Shown here: piece by piece, positions 8,600-19,449 of the stretch
Position numbering within the stretch: the stretch's first letter is position 1
Layout: each line of letters starts with the position of its first letter
Assembly: GCA_963752325.1 (NCBI GenBank)
Contig: CAVVXU010000010.1
Span: forward strand, 496,001 to 560,000
Reading direction: 5' to 3'
DNA from: CAVTJL01 sp963752325
GTDB taxonomy: Bacteria > Pseudomonadota > Alphaproteobacteria > Geminicoccales > Geminicoccaceae
Length of the DNA stretch: 64,000 nt
Notes under the pieces: model-generated
The model's input: only the letters and a program-made list of their open reading frames with translations
Database searches by the model: none
Told to the model about the DNA's origin: nothing
Translations under genes and position numbers: made by a program

Positions 8600-9614
8600 T
8601 CAGAAGACGCTCCGCCGCTCGAGCAGGATCAATCTCGCGAAGAGCCGCGGAGAGCGTGAGAGTTCCGCCACGAGGCTGAAGAAGTTGGCCTTATTCCACC
8701 ACATTGACGCCGGCGGGAGCTGCATCGCGCCAACGAACTCCGCGCTCGCATTGAGAGATCCCATGACCTCCTCCCGCTCCACAAAACTGTTCTGCGTATT
8801 GATCGAGATACTGATCTTACCTTGTCATTCCTATTGAAGAACAACCAGATATGTAACACATAAGATTTAAAGTGAACATGAGCGGAATTTTTTCCGTCGA
8901 ATTCAAAACTCGAAAATATTCTCGGACTGCGAATAAGAACCGGCGTAGGGGCCGTCGGCCCGCTCCACGAGCCAGTTCCAGGTCTCTTCCTCAATTCCTG
9001 GATCGCGACTGAAAGATTTGAGCCGTGAGCTCACCATCTCCGACCCCACCTTCCTCCCCAAGATCGCCTAGTTCATCGTCGTCGACAGGAACGACACGGA
9101 CAATTTCACAGAGACCTGCCCGATGAGCAGAAATTCTGATGCCGAGTATTCTGACGCTATTTTTTCAATCGCAGATAGAGAATAATAGTGTACGATTAAG
9201 CCTATGGAATACCTCTTTAAGCCTCGGATCACCAGCATCAAGGTCAAAATCTATTACAGCGACTTCATATTTGAGAAAGTCTTCCTTCTCTTTTTGCGAG
9301 AGCTCGTGAAACATTTTTCCATTTATATCCAACTTCCCGGCCGTGAAATCGCGTATGGTGCTCAGTCTTTGCTGACCATCGACCACGCACTGACTGGCCT
9401 CCATTGTCTCAAGATTGATAGGGCCTCTGGCCAGGAATATTTGGGGAAATGGTAATCCTTTGAGGATCGTATCTATAAAGTCCCGCTTATGAGCGTCCCT
9501 CCAGACGAGGTTCCGCTGAAAATACGGCGAGAGCGTAAGTCGAGAAGTTCGCATTGCAGAGACAAGATCCACGATCTCTCGAGACCGGACGGTATACCTT
9601 AAATCGTTCTGCAC
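8600..9614 (-). pseudogene. DUF262 (GmrSD N-domain-like) protein, decayed
   Basis: From a GTG at 9614 the protein reads IVDLVSAMRTSRLTLSPYFQRN, LVWRDAHKRDFIDTILKGLPFPQIFLA, CVVDGQQRLSTIRDF. The QR-N-VW and VVDGQQRLST blocks are the signature of DUF262/ParB-like proteins, found in type IV restriction and other defence genes. The frame then breaks near 9195 but resumes as SLSAIEKIASEYSASEFLLIG, IEEETWNWLVERADG, FEFDGKNSAHVHFKSYVLHI and SLNASAEFVGAMQLPPASMW, ending at 8600. At least four shifts are needed, so it is dead. GC is lower than in surrounding operons, suggesting transfer. The preceding gene's stop lies 3 bases upstream, which indicates a two-gene operon. Confidence 0.75.
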
Positions 9615-9617
9615 GTC

Positions 9618-10201
9618 TCATTCCTTAAGCGTAGTGAGCATGCTGTCTTGCTTCCAGCAGAATGCATATTCATTCAGATAAATGGCAAGAGACACTGAGC
9701 CAAACAGATCCTGGTGGCGGCGGCTAAGCGAGCTAGAAAACTGCGTCCAGCGGCGCTTTAGATGCGATTGCGGCATAGCATCGATCCTTATCATACCGCG
9801 CCGAAGAATTCTGATCTTTTAGACGATCAATCTTTACCTTTGATGCCATTCCGAATGGCGTAGCATCAGTGAATGCACGCGTGGTCGTTATGATGTCTGT
9901 CCAAGCCTGCTGATATAACTTGTCATCGATACAAGCAGCATCTAAGTCGGAAGATCTGTGGCTGAAACAGTCGCTCGTGACGAATGCTAAGTCCGAGTTG
10001 GGCTGAGCCGCAGAAGGACACGTGTCCATATGAGATATTAAAAAAATCGGATATGTCGCGCTTGATTGCATATTCGCGCTCACGATCCTCATGGAGGGAT
10101 GCAGCACGTTCCTCAATAAACAGTCGACGCGTTCGTTCGGCTCGCGACGGATATTGAGAGGCAATCTCGCGGACGCGGGTTTTGAGGCTCTCTAGTGTCA
10201 C
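9618..10201 (-). pseudogene. Nucleotidyltransferase-like protein, decayed
   Basis: From an ATG at 10201 it reads ESLKTRVREIASQYPSRAER, AIKRDISDFFNISYGHVSFCGSAQLGLS. After a frameshift near 9965 it continues SSDLDAACIDDKLYQQAWTD, ITTTRAFTDATPFG. After another it continues RRGMIRIDAMPQ, RRHQDLFGSVSLAIYLNEYAF and stops at 9618. The GSAQLG followed by SDLDAACID is the GSxxxG...DxD nucleotidyltransferase signature; naming that fold is my inference. About 190 residues in all. It sits immediately before the DUF262 gene, with 3 bases between stop and start, so the two were probably one operon. Confidence 0.55.
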
Positions 10202-10594
10202 CAGCGTTCTCGCTGTGGGGAAGGATGGCGATTTGTCATACCCTACATGCCAGACATAGAGGCGGTGGAACCGATCTCGTCAGCGTGAGGGCGGAAGAGG
10301 GCGAGGCGTTGGTCACTTAACACTCCTTGCCCGGCGCTGCCCAATATCATGCGCGAGACGAACGCCAGGGTACCTATCAGCCGAGCCGGTCGGGATCAAG
10401 TTGGGCAGCGAGTGACCGAAGCACTAGCGCTTCGTCTCCGCGTCCGCTTGCGCTATATAGGGAGTTGCCCTTATTCGGCCTAGAGCTTTCGTCGCGCCGG
10501 AGCCTATGCTGGCGGATTTCGCGCGGCCGAGCTCCTACGAGGCGACGGGCCAGAGGGGCCAGTCTAGCCCGACAGCCCCCTACCCTCCTCGCCC
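10202..10594. other. Intergenic, no gene recognised
   Basis: I see no coding sequence here that resembles a known family. GC rises from the low-GC module back to the genomic level. The stretch lies between the start of the nucleotidyltransferase-like gene and the amidase 3' fragment and may contain further unrecognisable remnants. Confidence 0.5.
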
Positions 10595-10595
10595 C

Positions 10596-10822
10596 CTATC
10601 CCTTGATCCCGTGCCAATCCACGCCCTGCTCGAAGGCGTGCGCGGCTTTGTAGATCGTGGGCTCGTCGTAGAGCTTGCCGACCAGCATCATGCCGACGGG
10701 GAGGCCGTCGACCGTGCCGCAGGGAAGGCTCATCGCCGGGTGGTGGGCGCAGTCGAAGGGGGCCGTGTTGGGCAGGATCTCGAAGCCGCGCTCGATGATC
10801 TCGGCCCTCAGCCCGCGCCCCC

Positions 10823-10826
<4 letters not shown>
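10596..10826 (-). pseudogene. Amidase 3'-end fragment
   Basis: The frame from a GTG at 10826 enters amidase sequence at AEIIERGFEILPNTAPFDC and continues through HHPAMSLPCGTVDGLPVG and LVGKLYDEPTIYKAAHAFEQ to WHGIKG-stop. This is the last 69 or so residues of the amidase at 19450-20980, nearly identical in protein and by eye over 90% identical in DNA. It lacks the catalytic Lys and Ser residues. It begins in a GTGA overlap with the stop of the upstream ATPase gene, so it may still be translated. The copy marks an old duplication or integration boundary. Confidence 0.85.
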
Positions 10827-11929
<1,103 letters not shown>

Positions 11930-11946
11930 GACGTTTTTCTCCGGCC

Positions 11947-12750
11947 TCAGTGCGCGGCCCGGAAGTACCGGTTGAGAAAGCGCATGATCAGCCCGATGAA
12001 CAGGAAGGGTGGCAGCGCCAGCACGATGCTCGACGCATTGATGACGCCCCACGGCACCTCCATGCCGAGTGTCGTGAAGCTCGCGGCCACAACCGGCAGC
12101 GTGACATTCTGCGAGGTGAGCGAGAGTGCGATGAGCAGCTCGTTCCACACGATCACGAAGGTGAAGAGCACCGCCCCGATCAGCGAGGGTGCCGCGATCG
12201 GCAGGGCGACGCGGAGGAAGATCTGGAGCTTGGAGTAGCCCTCGAGGCTGGCCGCCTCCTCCACCTCACGCGGCACCTGCTCGAAGGCCGGCACGCCCAG
12301 CCAGATGATGGTCGAGACCGTGGTGAGGCAGTAGGTGAGGATCAGCGCGAAGCGCGTGTCGAAGAGGCCGAGCTGGAGATAGATGGCGATGAACGGGATC
12401 GCGATCGCCACGGGCGGCATGAAGCGCAGCGACAGCACGTAGAACTGGATGTCGCCCTTGAGGCGGTCGACGTGGCGGGCGAGCGCGTAGGCGGCGGGCG
12501 TGCCGAGAGCGAAGCCTATGACGAGGGCGGATATGACGACGATCGCGCTGTTCTCGAGGCCGCGCTGCACCGAAGGCTCGGTCAGCACATGCACATAATT
12601 CTGCAACGTGGGCTGAAAGAACAGCACAGGGACCGGTGTCACGATGTCCTTCAGCGTCTTGAACGAGCCGAGCAGCGCCCAGAGGACGGGAAAGAGCGTG
12701 ATGAACAGCAGGATGACGAATGTCACCGGGCCGGCAATTCCGCGTCTCAT
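11947..12750 (-). CDS. Sugar ABC permease (MalG type)
   Basis: 267 residues with six hydrophobic segments beginning VTFVILLFITLFPVLWALLGSF. The coupling-loop EAA motif is visible as EEAASLEGYSKLQIFLRVALPIAAPSLIG. It is the second inner-membrane subunit of the carbohydrate uptake-1 family importer. Its ATG at 12750 overlaps the stop of the MalF-type permease by 4 bases, implying translational coupling. Confidence 0.9.
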   Translation of the reverse strand: MRRGIAGPVTFVILLFITLFPVLWALLGSFKTLKDIVTPVPVLFFQPTLQNYVHVLTEPSVQRGLENSAIVVISALVIGFALGTPAAYALARHVDRLKGDIQFYVLSLRFMPPVAIAIPFIAIYLQLGLFDTRFALILTYCLTTVSTIIWLGVPAFEQVPREVEEAASLEGYSKLQIFLRVALPIAAPSLIGAVLFTFVIVWNELLIALSLTSQNVTLPVVAASFTTLGMEVPWGVINASSIVLALPPFLFIGLIMRFLNRYFRAAH

Positions 12751-13685
12751 GCGGACCACCTCTGCATCCTCTTCCACAGCACCGAGAACACGACGATCGA
12801 CACGATCAGGAGGAGAACGCTCATCGCCGAAGCGTAGGAGATGCGGCCGTTCAGCCCGATGCCCACCTGATAGGCATAGAGATCGAGCGTCTCCGTCGAG
12901 ATACCCGGCCCGCCCGCCGTCATCGTGTAGATCAGATCGAACGACCGCAGGCTCTCCACCGCCTTGACGAAGAACATCATGACGAGAGGGCCGCGCAGCA
13001 TCGGCAGGCTGACGAACCAGTGCACACCCCAGGTCGAGGCATGATCGAGCCGCGCCGCCTCGAGCGGGCTCGGCGGCAGGGTCTCGAGCAGCTTCAGCAT
13101 GATCACACCGAAGAACAGGCCCCACTGCCAGATATCGACGGCGGCCACGGCATAGAGGGCTGTGTCCGGCCGGCTGAGGAACTCGATCGGCCGCAGATGC
13201 AGGGCCTGCAGCGGGTAGTTCACGATTCCCATCAGCGGCGAGTACATGAAGCGCCAGATCAGGCCGGCCGACACCCTGGGCAGCAGGATCGGCAAGATCA
13301 GCGCCAGGCAGGTGACGTCCCGCAGCCTGCCGTGAATGCGCTCGAAGATCAGGACGCCCAGGCAAACCGCGACAACCATCGTGCCGGCAAGGGTGACCAC
13401 CTCCCAGATCAACGACACCTGAAGCGCGTTGACGAGGCGATGATCGCCCCACAGGCGCTCGAAGTTCTGCCAGCCGACCCAGCGGCTGTGCGACGAGCGG
13501 AGCGTGACGTTGCGGAAGGCCAGGATGAGGGCGCCGACGGTCGGCGGCAGGGACAGCACGACCAGCAGCACGAGCGCCGGTGCCACGGCGAGGACCGCGA
13601 AGTGGCGGTCCGCGAACCGCACCCTGGGCGGCGCCGGTGCTTCTGCCCGCGCGGTATCGCTTCTCTCGGCCCGTGCTGCGTTCAT
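12747..13685 (-). CDS. Sugar ABC permease (MalF type)
   Basis: 312 residues. After a charged N-terminal tail the first membrane segment is FAVLAVAPALVLLVVLSLPPTVG. The EAA loop reads LEAARLDHASTWGVHWFVSLPMLRG, followed by FDLIYTMTAGGPG, a motif common to this permease family. It partners the MalG-type permease, overlapping it by 4 bases. The start at 13685 avoids an N-terminal extension of 12 residues without a supporting ribosome site. Confidence 0.9.
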   Translation of the reverse strand: MNAARAERSDTARAEAPAPPRVRFADRHFAVLAVAPALVLLVVLSLPPTVGALILAFRNVTLRSSHSRWVGWQNFERLWGDHRLVNALQVSLIWEVVTLAGTMVVAVCLGVLIFERIHGRLRDVTCLALILPILLPRVSAGLIWRFMYSPLMGIVNYPLQALHLRPIEFLSRPDTALYAVAAVDIWQWGLFFGVIMLKLLETLPPSPLEAARLDHASTWGVHWFVSLPMLRGPLVMMFFVKAVESLRSFDLIYTMTAGGPGISTETLDLYAYQVGIGLNGRISYASAMSVLLLIVSIVVFSVLWKRMQRWSA

Positions 13686-13708
13686 GCGCCTTCGCCCCAG
13701 GCGGCCGG

Positions 13709-13734
13709 GCGGGCAGGCCACCTCGCCTGCCCGC
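13709..13734 (-). terminator. Hairpin between binding protein and permease genes
   Basis: GCGGGCAGG at 13709-13717 pairs perfectly with CCTGCCCGC at 13726-13734 around an 8-base loop. There is no T tract. It lies between the binding-protein stop and the permease start. Such hairpins often stabilise the upstream message or partly stop transcription, so that binding protein exceeds permease. Confidence 0.55.
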
Positions 13735-13740
13735 GCGCCA

Positions 13741-15039
13741 TCACTTACCGTTGGCCTGATCGACGACCTCCGTGGCCTGCTCGACGGCGTCGTCCAGCGC
13801 CTGCTTGATGTCGGGCTGCGAGCCCGTGAAGACCTCCTCGAGCGTGAGGCCCAGATCGTCGCCCACCTCGGGCCACAAGGGCGACTTCCAGATCAGCAGA
13901 TCCGTCTTGCTCGCCGTCTCGCGCAGCGCCTTGATGTAGTCGGGATTGACCTGCCGCTTGAAGTCCGGGTTCTCCAAGGTGCTCGACCTCGCGAAGTCGC
14001 TGAGGATGCCGGCCTTGACCTTCTGCGCCTCCATGTCCTTGCTGGTGGCCCAGGCGATGAAGGCGCCGGAGACGGCCTTCGAGCAGTCGGTGGGGTTGCC
14101 CTTCGAGGAGATGGCGAAGCCGTGCGCGAAACCGGCCGACGGCAGCGGATCGGGCGGTGGCGCGTAGCCGACCTTGCCGGCGATCTGCGACTTCGTCTTG
14201 TCCTCCGCCCAGGGGCCGAACACGTCGCTCTCGACGATCAGCGCGACGCGGCCACTCCGAAAGCCCTCGATCACCTCGCTCCAGGTGTTCGTCGTGGAGC
14301 CGGGCGGCGCATACTTGAACATGTCGAGATAGTACTGGGTAGCGTTGACGGCGGCGTCCGAGTTGAAGTCGAACTTTCCATCCTTCAGCCAGTTGCCGCC
14401 CATGCCGCGGAAGAACGGCGTCCAGCGCCACACGTTCATGCCCGAGCCGCGGCGCCCGCGGGCCGACCAGCCGTAGATGTTGGGCGGCGCGTTGAGCTCG
14501 GCCACGACCTTCTTGAGCTCGTCGAGGTTCTTCGGCGGCTTCAGGCCCTTCTCAGCCAAGATGTCCTTGCGGTACATCATGAGATCGCCGCCACCCTCGA
14601 ACGGCGCAAAATAGGGCGTGTCCTGATAGGTTGCCACCGCGCGGCGTCCAGCCAGGAAATCCTCCCAGTCGAAGTCCTTGGGCATGTAGGGAAGCAGGGG
14701 GAGCACCCACTTCGAGGAGGCGAACTCGGCGACGTTCGCCTCGTCGATGTAGTAGACCTGATAGCTGCCGGCTCCCTGCGAGGCGTCGAGCCGGGACTTG
14801 GCCCGACGCTCGTTCTCGCCGAACTGCTGGATCTCGACGGAGGTTTTGTACTTCTGCTCGAACTCTTCCTTGTTCTTGTCGAGAAAGGTCGTGGTGGGTA
14901 TCGGCTGGCTGATGACGCGGATAGTCGGCACCTTGCCGACGCACGCCATCGGATCGGTCGCGTGGGCCACGCCCAGGGTTGCTACGAGCGTGACGGCGGC
15001 GCCGGACAGCGCCGTTGCCCAGGATTTCCTGCCTCTCAT
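13741..15039 (-). CDS. Sugar/polyol ABC substrate-binding protein (family 1)
   Basis: 432 residues with a signal peptide (SWATALSGAAVTLVATLGVAHA, probable cleavage after AHA). Family 1 features include TFLDKNKEEFEQKYKTSVEI, YQVYYIDEANVAEFA, DTPYFAPFEGGGDLMMYRKDIL and FRSGRVALIVESDVFGPW. It is periplasmic and delivers substrate to the MalF/MalG/UgpC complex encoded downstream. The dehydrogenase and kinase in the same operon suggest a polyol or sugar alcohol as substrate. Confidence 0.9.
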   Translation of the reverse strand: MRGRKSWATALSGAAVTLVATLGVAHATDPMACVGKVPTIRVISQPIPTTTFLDKNKEEFEQKYKTSVEIQQFGENERRAKSRLDASQGAGSYQVYYIDEANVAEFASSKWVLPLLPYMPKDFDWEDFLAGRRAVATYQDTPYFAPFEGGGDLMMYRKDILAEKGLKPPKNLDELKKVVAELNAPPNIYGWSARGRRGSGMNVWRWTPFFRGMGGNWLKDGKFDFNSDAAVNATQYYLDMFKYAPPGSTTNTWSEVIEGFRSGRVALIVESDVFGPWAEDKTKSQIAGKVGYAPPPDPLPSAGFAHGFAISSKGNPTDCSKAVSGAFIAWATSKDMEAQKVKAGILSDFARSSTLENPDFKRQVNPDYIKALRETASKTDLLIWKSPLWPEVGDDLGLTLEEVFTGSQPDIKQALDDAVEQATEVVDQANGK

Positions 15040-15069
15040 GACGTCCTCCTTTGCTGATCTGATGCCGGG

Positions 15070-16600
15070 TTATGGGTTTTGTCGGGTAACCTCGTTTCGT
15101 TGCGAGCATGCGCTCTCACCGAATGCGGCCCAGGCGGGCTGGAGCGCCTGCCTGACGGCGGCATAGGTGCTGCGCTTGGCCTGGTAGATCGCGTGACGCC
15201 GGTCGTCGGGCGCGAAGCGGCGGCCGATGCGCGTCATCGCCGCCACCGCCTCCTCGAAGCCGGCATAGCGGCCGGTGGCGACCGCGGCGGTGATGGCGCA
15301 GCCCAGCGCCCCCAGCTCCGAGCCCTCCGCGATCTCGACGGGAAGGCCCAGCACGTCGGCGAAGGTCTGCGCCCAGACGGCGCTCTGCGAGGCGCCGCCC
15401 GACAGGCGCACCGTCTCGGGCCGGCACCCCGTCACGGCCAGCAGCTCCGCCACATGCTCCTGATGCTCGAAGACGACGCCCTCGTAGACGGCGCGCAGCA
15501 GCTGTGGCGGCTCGGTGTCGTGCCCGAGCCCGACGAACGAGGCCTGGGGCGAGCCGGCGCCGCCGTGGATGAACGGCAGATAGACGAGGCCGCTGTCCTC
15601 GGGCGCCAGCTCCGCCACCATCGCGTTGGCCGCCGCATAGTCGGTGCCCGGCATGACCTTGCCCAGGAGCCAGGCGAGGTTGGTGGCCGAGGTGGGGCTG
15701 CCCTCGCAGGCGATGACCCGCGATGCGTCTCGGTGCAGGGCCTGCATCAGCGGCAGCCGGCCGACGCAGGGGCGCTCGAGGATGACGACGTTGATGCTCC
15801 AGGTGCCGGCGCAGATGGCGACCTGCGAGGCGTCGACCACCCCGGAGGCCAGCGTCGTGGCGCCGAGATCCATCATGCCGGCGACGACGGGCGTGCCCTC
15901 GGCGAGGCCCGTCTGCTCGTGCGCCGCCCGCGTGACGGTGCCGCAGAGCGTCGTGTTGGAGCGGATGGGCGGCATGCGGCCAAGCCACTGCGCGACGCCC
16001 AGGGCCTCGAAGACGACGGGGTCGTAGTCGCCGGTCGTCGAGGTTGAGCAGGCCGCTGCCGGAGAGGTCGCACCGGTCGCTCTCGATTCGGCCGGTCAGG
16101 CGGTAGCGGACATAGTCCTTGCACAGCAGCGCATGCGCGGTGCGCCGGGCGAGGTCGGGCCGGTTGGCGTCGAGCCACGCGAACAGGAGGAGCGGCATGG
16201 AGATGCGGAACTGCTGGCCGAGCCGGGCGCAGATCGCCTCGATGCCGGGTCGTGCTGCGATCTCGCGGGCCAGCTGCCAGGTGCGGGTGTCCGAGGAGAC
16301 GACGCCGTTCCCGACGGGCACCCCCTCCGCGTCGAGGAGATAGATGCCGTTGCCGTGCCCCGTGCAGCAGACGGCCGTGATCTCCTCGGGCGCGATGCCG
16401 CCAGCACCGAGGACCGCGCGCACCGTCTCGGCCGCCGCGTCCCACATCTGCGATGCGTCGCGCTCGGTGAAGGCGGGACGCGGGTGGAGGGCCTGGAGCG
16501 GCCGGCCGGCCGCCGCCAGCTCGCGTCCGCGATCGTCGAACAGCGCCGCCTTCGCGACGGTGCCGCCGACGTCGATGCCGAGATAGCAGGGTGTCGTCAT
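15070..16600 (-). CDS. FGGY-family carbohydrate kinase (frameshifted)
   Basis: About 509 codons, the family's usual length. The ATPase phosphate-1 motif is CYLGIDVGGTVAKAALFDDRG. Further landmarks are DASQMWDAAAETVRAVL, VCCTGHGNGIYLLD, GMMDLGATTLASGVV, GTWSINVV and the C-terminal VRLSGGASQSAVWAQTFADVLGLPVE. One extra base near 16038 shifts the frame around SGSGLLNL; both halves are otherwise intact. It would phosphorylate the imported polyol or sugar in the cytoplasm. The start overlaps the GntR stop by 4 bases. Pairing with a GlpD-like enzyme recalls glycerol or erythritol pathways; which one is open. Confidence 0.85.
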
Positions 16601-17418
16601 CGGCCCTGCCCCGTCGAGGAGACGACGAGGTGGATGCGACGGCCGCGCGTGCTGTAGACGGAGTTGTAGTATTCCATGGGCGTGCCGTCGGCGAGCCAGC
16701 CGATCGATTCGATGTTGATGACCGGCGTGCCCTCGCGCAGCTGCAGGAGCCGCGCATGCTCGCGCCCGAGCGGCACGGCGTCGAGCCAGCGCTCGGAGCG
16801 GACGATCTCGATGCCGTAGCGCTCGCGCAGGGTCCGGTACATCGACCGGTTGGTCAGATCGACCGTCTCGAAGCCGGGGATCCTGCGGGCCGGCAGGGCG
16901 ATGTAGCCCACCGCCATCGGCTCGTCGTCGACCAGATAGACCCGGCTCAGATGCACGACCTCGGCACCCGGCTCGAGATGCAGGAGGGCTGACTCGCGCG
17001 CGATGGGCGCGCGGCGGTGGAACGCCACCATGCGCGTCGTGACCTTGTGGCCCTTGGCCGTCATGTCGCCGAACAGGCCGATGTTCGAGGCGGCGAAGTC
17101 GAGCTCGTCCCGGGGATGGGCGACGAAGGCGCGGCGCCGCGCCTCCTTCACGACGACGCCCTCGGCCGCCAGGGCGTCGAGCGCCGCCCGGACCACCGGG
17201 CGGGACACGTCGAAGAGGTCGCAGAGCTCCATCTCCGACGGCAGGCGCGTGCCCGGCGCCAGGCAGGCGCAGGCGATCGTCGCGGCGATGCCCTGGCGCA
17301 TCTGCAGCCACAGCGGGGTCGTGGCGGCGCGGTCGAGGCGGATGTGCCGCCCGAGCACGTCCGCGGCGTCGGCATCGCGGGCATGCTGTGGGCCGTCCGC
17401 GGGCAGGGTGCCGCTCAT
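16597..17418 (-). CDS. GntR/HutC-type transcriptional regulator (UTRA domain)
   Basis: 273 residues. The winged helix spans about 30-95: PLWLQMRQGIAATIACACLAPG, RLPSEMELCDLFDVSRPVVRAALDALAAEGVV. The UTRA effector domain follows: LHLEPGAEVVHLSRVYLVDDEPMAVGYIALPA, MYRTLRERYGIEIVRSERWL and VINIESIGWLADGTPMEYYNSVY. HutC-type regulators are usually repressors released by a pathway metabolite. It sits inside the polyol operon with 4-base overlaps on both sides, so it is co-made with the enzymes it probably controls. Confidence 0.9.
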   Translation of the reverse strand: MSGTLPADGPQHARDADAADVLGRHIRLDRAATTPLWLQMRQGIAATIACACLAPGTRLPSEMELCDLFDVSRPVVRAALDALAAEGVVVKEARRRAFVAHPRDELDFAASNIGLFGDMTAKGHKVTTRMVAFHRRAPIARESALLHLEPGAEVVHLSRVYLVDDEPMAVGYIALPARRIPGFETVDLTNRSMYRTLRERYGIEIVRSERWLDAVPLGREHARLLQLREGTPVINIESIGWLADGTPMEYYNSVYSTRGRRIHLVVSSTGQGR

Positions 17419-19172
17419 GCCGCAGCCGTCGCTGGCATGCGCCGGCGCTCCAGCTCGGCCGTGTAGTCGATGGCACTGTGCCGCCGCAGGTGTTGAACGG
17501 CGTCACGGAGCAGCACCGCCTCGTCGCTGCCGGTGACGTCGGCGATGATGCGGGCCAAGTCGCACAAGAGCGGGAAGGTCAGCCTTCCCCACATGGCGAG
17601 CGTGGTGCGGCGATGGATGACGTCGTCGATCGTGACCGCCATCTCGCTCTCGACGAGAAAGCGGATCTCGCGCTCCGTGTACTCGGGCGCATCGGCGAGC
17701 GGCCGATCGGCGTCCTCGCCGCAGAAGAGGGCCACATCCCGGGCGCGGGTGCCGTAGCGGTCCAAGAGCAGGCCGATCCGGGCGGGTGGCAGGCCCGAGA
17801 TGCCCGACACCTCGTCGATCCACCGCTGCCGCTCGTCGGCGCCGTGCGGGTAGTCCCGGCCGCCGCCGATGGCCAGATCCTCGGTGCGCCGCTGCCGCGG
17901 CATGCCCAGATCGGCCAGCACCTGATCCGCGACCTGCTCGGCGAAGGCGCGGAAGGTGGTCCATTTCCCGCCGACCAGGGACAGCACCGCGAAGGGAGCA
18001 TCGGCGTCGGCGGCGCGCCGCGCGATGCTATGGTCGCGGCTGATGTCGACGGTGTCGCGCGAGGTCGAGCGCGGCAGCGGGCGGACGCCGCAGAAGCGGT
18101 AGCGGATCTGGTCCCGCCGCACCTCGACCATGGGGAAGATCAGGCGGATCGCGCCCAGCAGATAGTCGACCTCCTCCTGCGTGCAGACGGCGCTGTCGGC
18201 GTCGGTGACGCGCAGGTCGGTGGAACCGAGCAGCACCATCTCGCCGATGGGATAGACGATGCACATGCGCCCCATGCCGTCGTCGAAGGAGAAGGCGCGG
18301 CCGGCGAGCGCATCGCGCAAGGCCGGACAATCGATGATGAGATGCGAGCCCTTGGTGCCGCCGATCAGGGCCGCGGCGGGGGCGATCCTCGCGTTGACCT
18401 CGTCGATCCAGGCGCCCCCGGCATTGATCACGAGACGCGGCGTCACCACGAGCTCGCGGTCGCCCTGGAGGTCACGCAGCACCACGTGGCCGGCCTCGGT
18501 GCGCTCCGCCCGGCAGTGATTGATGGCGAGACAGGCGGAATTGGCGGCGAGGCCGTCCAGGACCAGCTCGAACGCGACGCGCTCGGGTGCGATGACCTTG
18601 GCATCGTAGTAGCTGGCAGCGCCGCGGATGGCCGGGTGGAGGTGCGGCAGCTCCTGCAGGGTCGTGGCGCGCGAGGTCATGCGGTGCGACGGCATCACCT
18701 TGAGGCGCGAGCCGTAGAAGTCGTAGAGCGACAGCCCGATCTTCAGGAGGGCAAGGCCGCGCGACGGGATCGGCCGCCTGACGCCCAAGAGCTTGCCGAT
18801 CGAGCGGATGAGGCCGCCCATCACCGAGAAGCAGGGAATGGTGACCTGCAGCGGGACGACGGCGTGCGGCGCGTTGCGCATCAGCCGGTTGCGCTCGCGC
18901 GTCGCCTCGACGACGAGGCGGACCTCGCCGTTCTCGAGGTAGCGCAGGCCGCCATGGGCCATGCGCGTCGAGGCGCTGCTCGCACCGGCGCCGAAATCCT
19001 CGCGATCCACAAGAAGAACGCGCACGCCCTGCAATGCGAGCTCGCGAAAGGTGGCAGCGCCATTGATTCCGCCGCCGACGATCAGGACATCTACTGCTGG
19101 CTGGTCAGCAAGGCGCACAATAGCAGTCTTGCGGTCCGATCCATGATCGGACGCCAGCTCAGATCTATTCAT
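17415..19172 (-). CDS. glpD: GlpD-like FAD-dependent glycerol/polyol-phosphate dehydrogenase
   Basis: 585 residues. The FAD dinucleotide-binding motif is VDVLIVGGGINGAATFRELA at about 28-47. The DAO core continues with FGAGASSASTRMAHGGLRYLENGEV, LVINAGGAWIDEV, KGSHLIID, VLLGSTDLRV and FCGVRPLP. A C-terminal DAO_C domain (WIDEVSGISGLPP onward) follows. The family oxidises sn-glycerol-3-phosphate at the membrane, passing electrons to quinone; close relatives include the erythritol-phosphate enzyme EryB. It is the first gene of the operon, so its promoter lies in 19173-19449. Confidence 0.88.
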   Translation of the reverse strand: MNRSELASDHGSDRKTAIVRLADQPAVDVLIVGGGINGAATFRELALQGVRVLLVDREDFGAGASSASTRMAHGGLRYLENGEVRLVVEATRERNRLMRNAPHAVVPLQVTIPCFSVMGGLIRSIGKLLGVRRPIPSRGLALLKIGLSLYDFYGSRLKVMPSHRMTSRATTLQELPHLHPAIRGAASYYDAKVIAPERVAFELVLDGLAANSACLAINHCRAERTEAGHVVLRDLQGDRELVVTPRLVINAGGAWIDEVNARIAPAAALIGGTKGSHLIIDCPALRDALAGRAFSFDDGMGRMCIVYPIGEMVLLGSTDLRVTDADSAVCTQEEVDYLLGAIRLIFPMVEVRRDQIRYRFCGVRPLPRSTSRDTVDISRDHSIARRAADADAPFAVLSLVGGKWTTFRAFAEQVADQVLADLGMPRQRRTEDLAIGGGRDYPHGADERQRWIDEVSGISGLPPARIGLLLDRYGTRARDVALFCGEDADRPLADAPEYTEREIRFLVESEMAVTIDDVIHRRTTLAMWGRLTFPLLCDLARIIADVTGSDEAVLLRDAVQHLRRHSAIDYTAELERRRMPATAAA

Positions 19173-19449
19173 TGCAGACTGGGACGTCAGCTACGGCGTT
19201 GCCGCGCCGGTCTCAAACATTGTCAACGATTCACTCACGCTTCGTCATTCGCCTCCCACTGAGTATACCCAGATTGAGGCGGAGATCGACGCGAAGTCAA
19301 GGCCCCCTCGGAGCCGTCATGCAGATGGCTGCGGACGAGGCTCCGGCTGGGGCGCCCGGAGGAAGCTGGAGCCGGTGGCGAGAAAGGGCCTTCCAGGCCG
19401 GGGCGCGCGCCCTTGTGGGCAGCGCGCCCGGCCCGGACGGCGGGGGGCC

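Noticed and set aside
8438..8837. Short open frames between the HigA-like remnant and the DUF262 remnant as new genes
   Set aside because: They have no recognisable ribosome sites or family features, and part of the area is explained by the DUF262 C-terminus on the minus strand.
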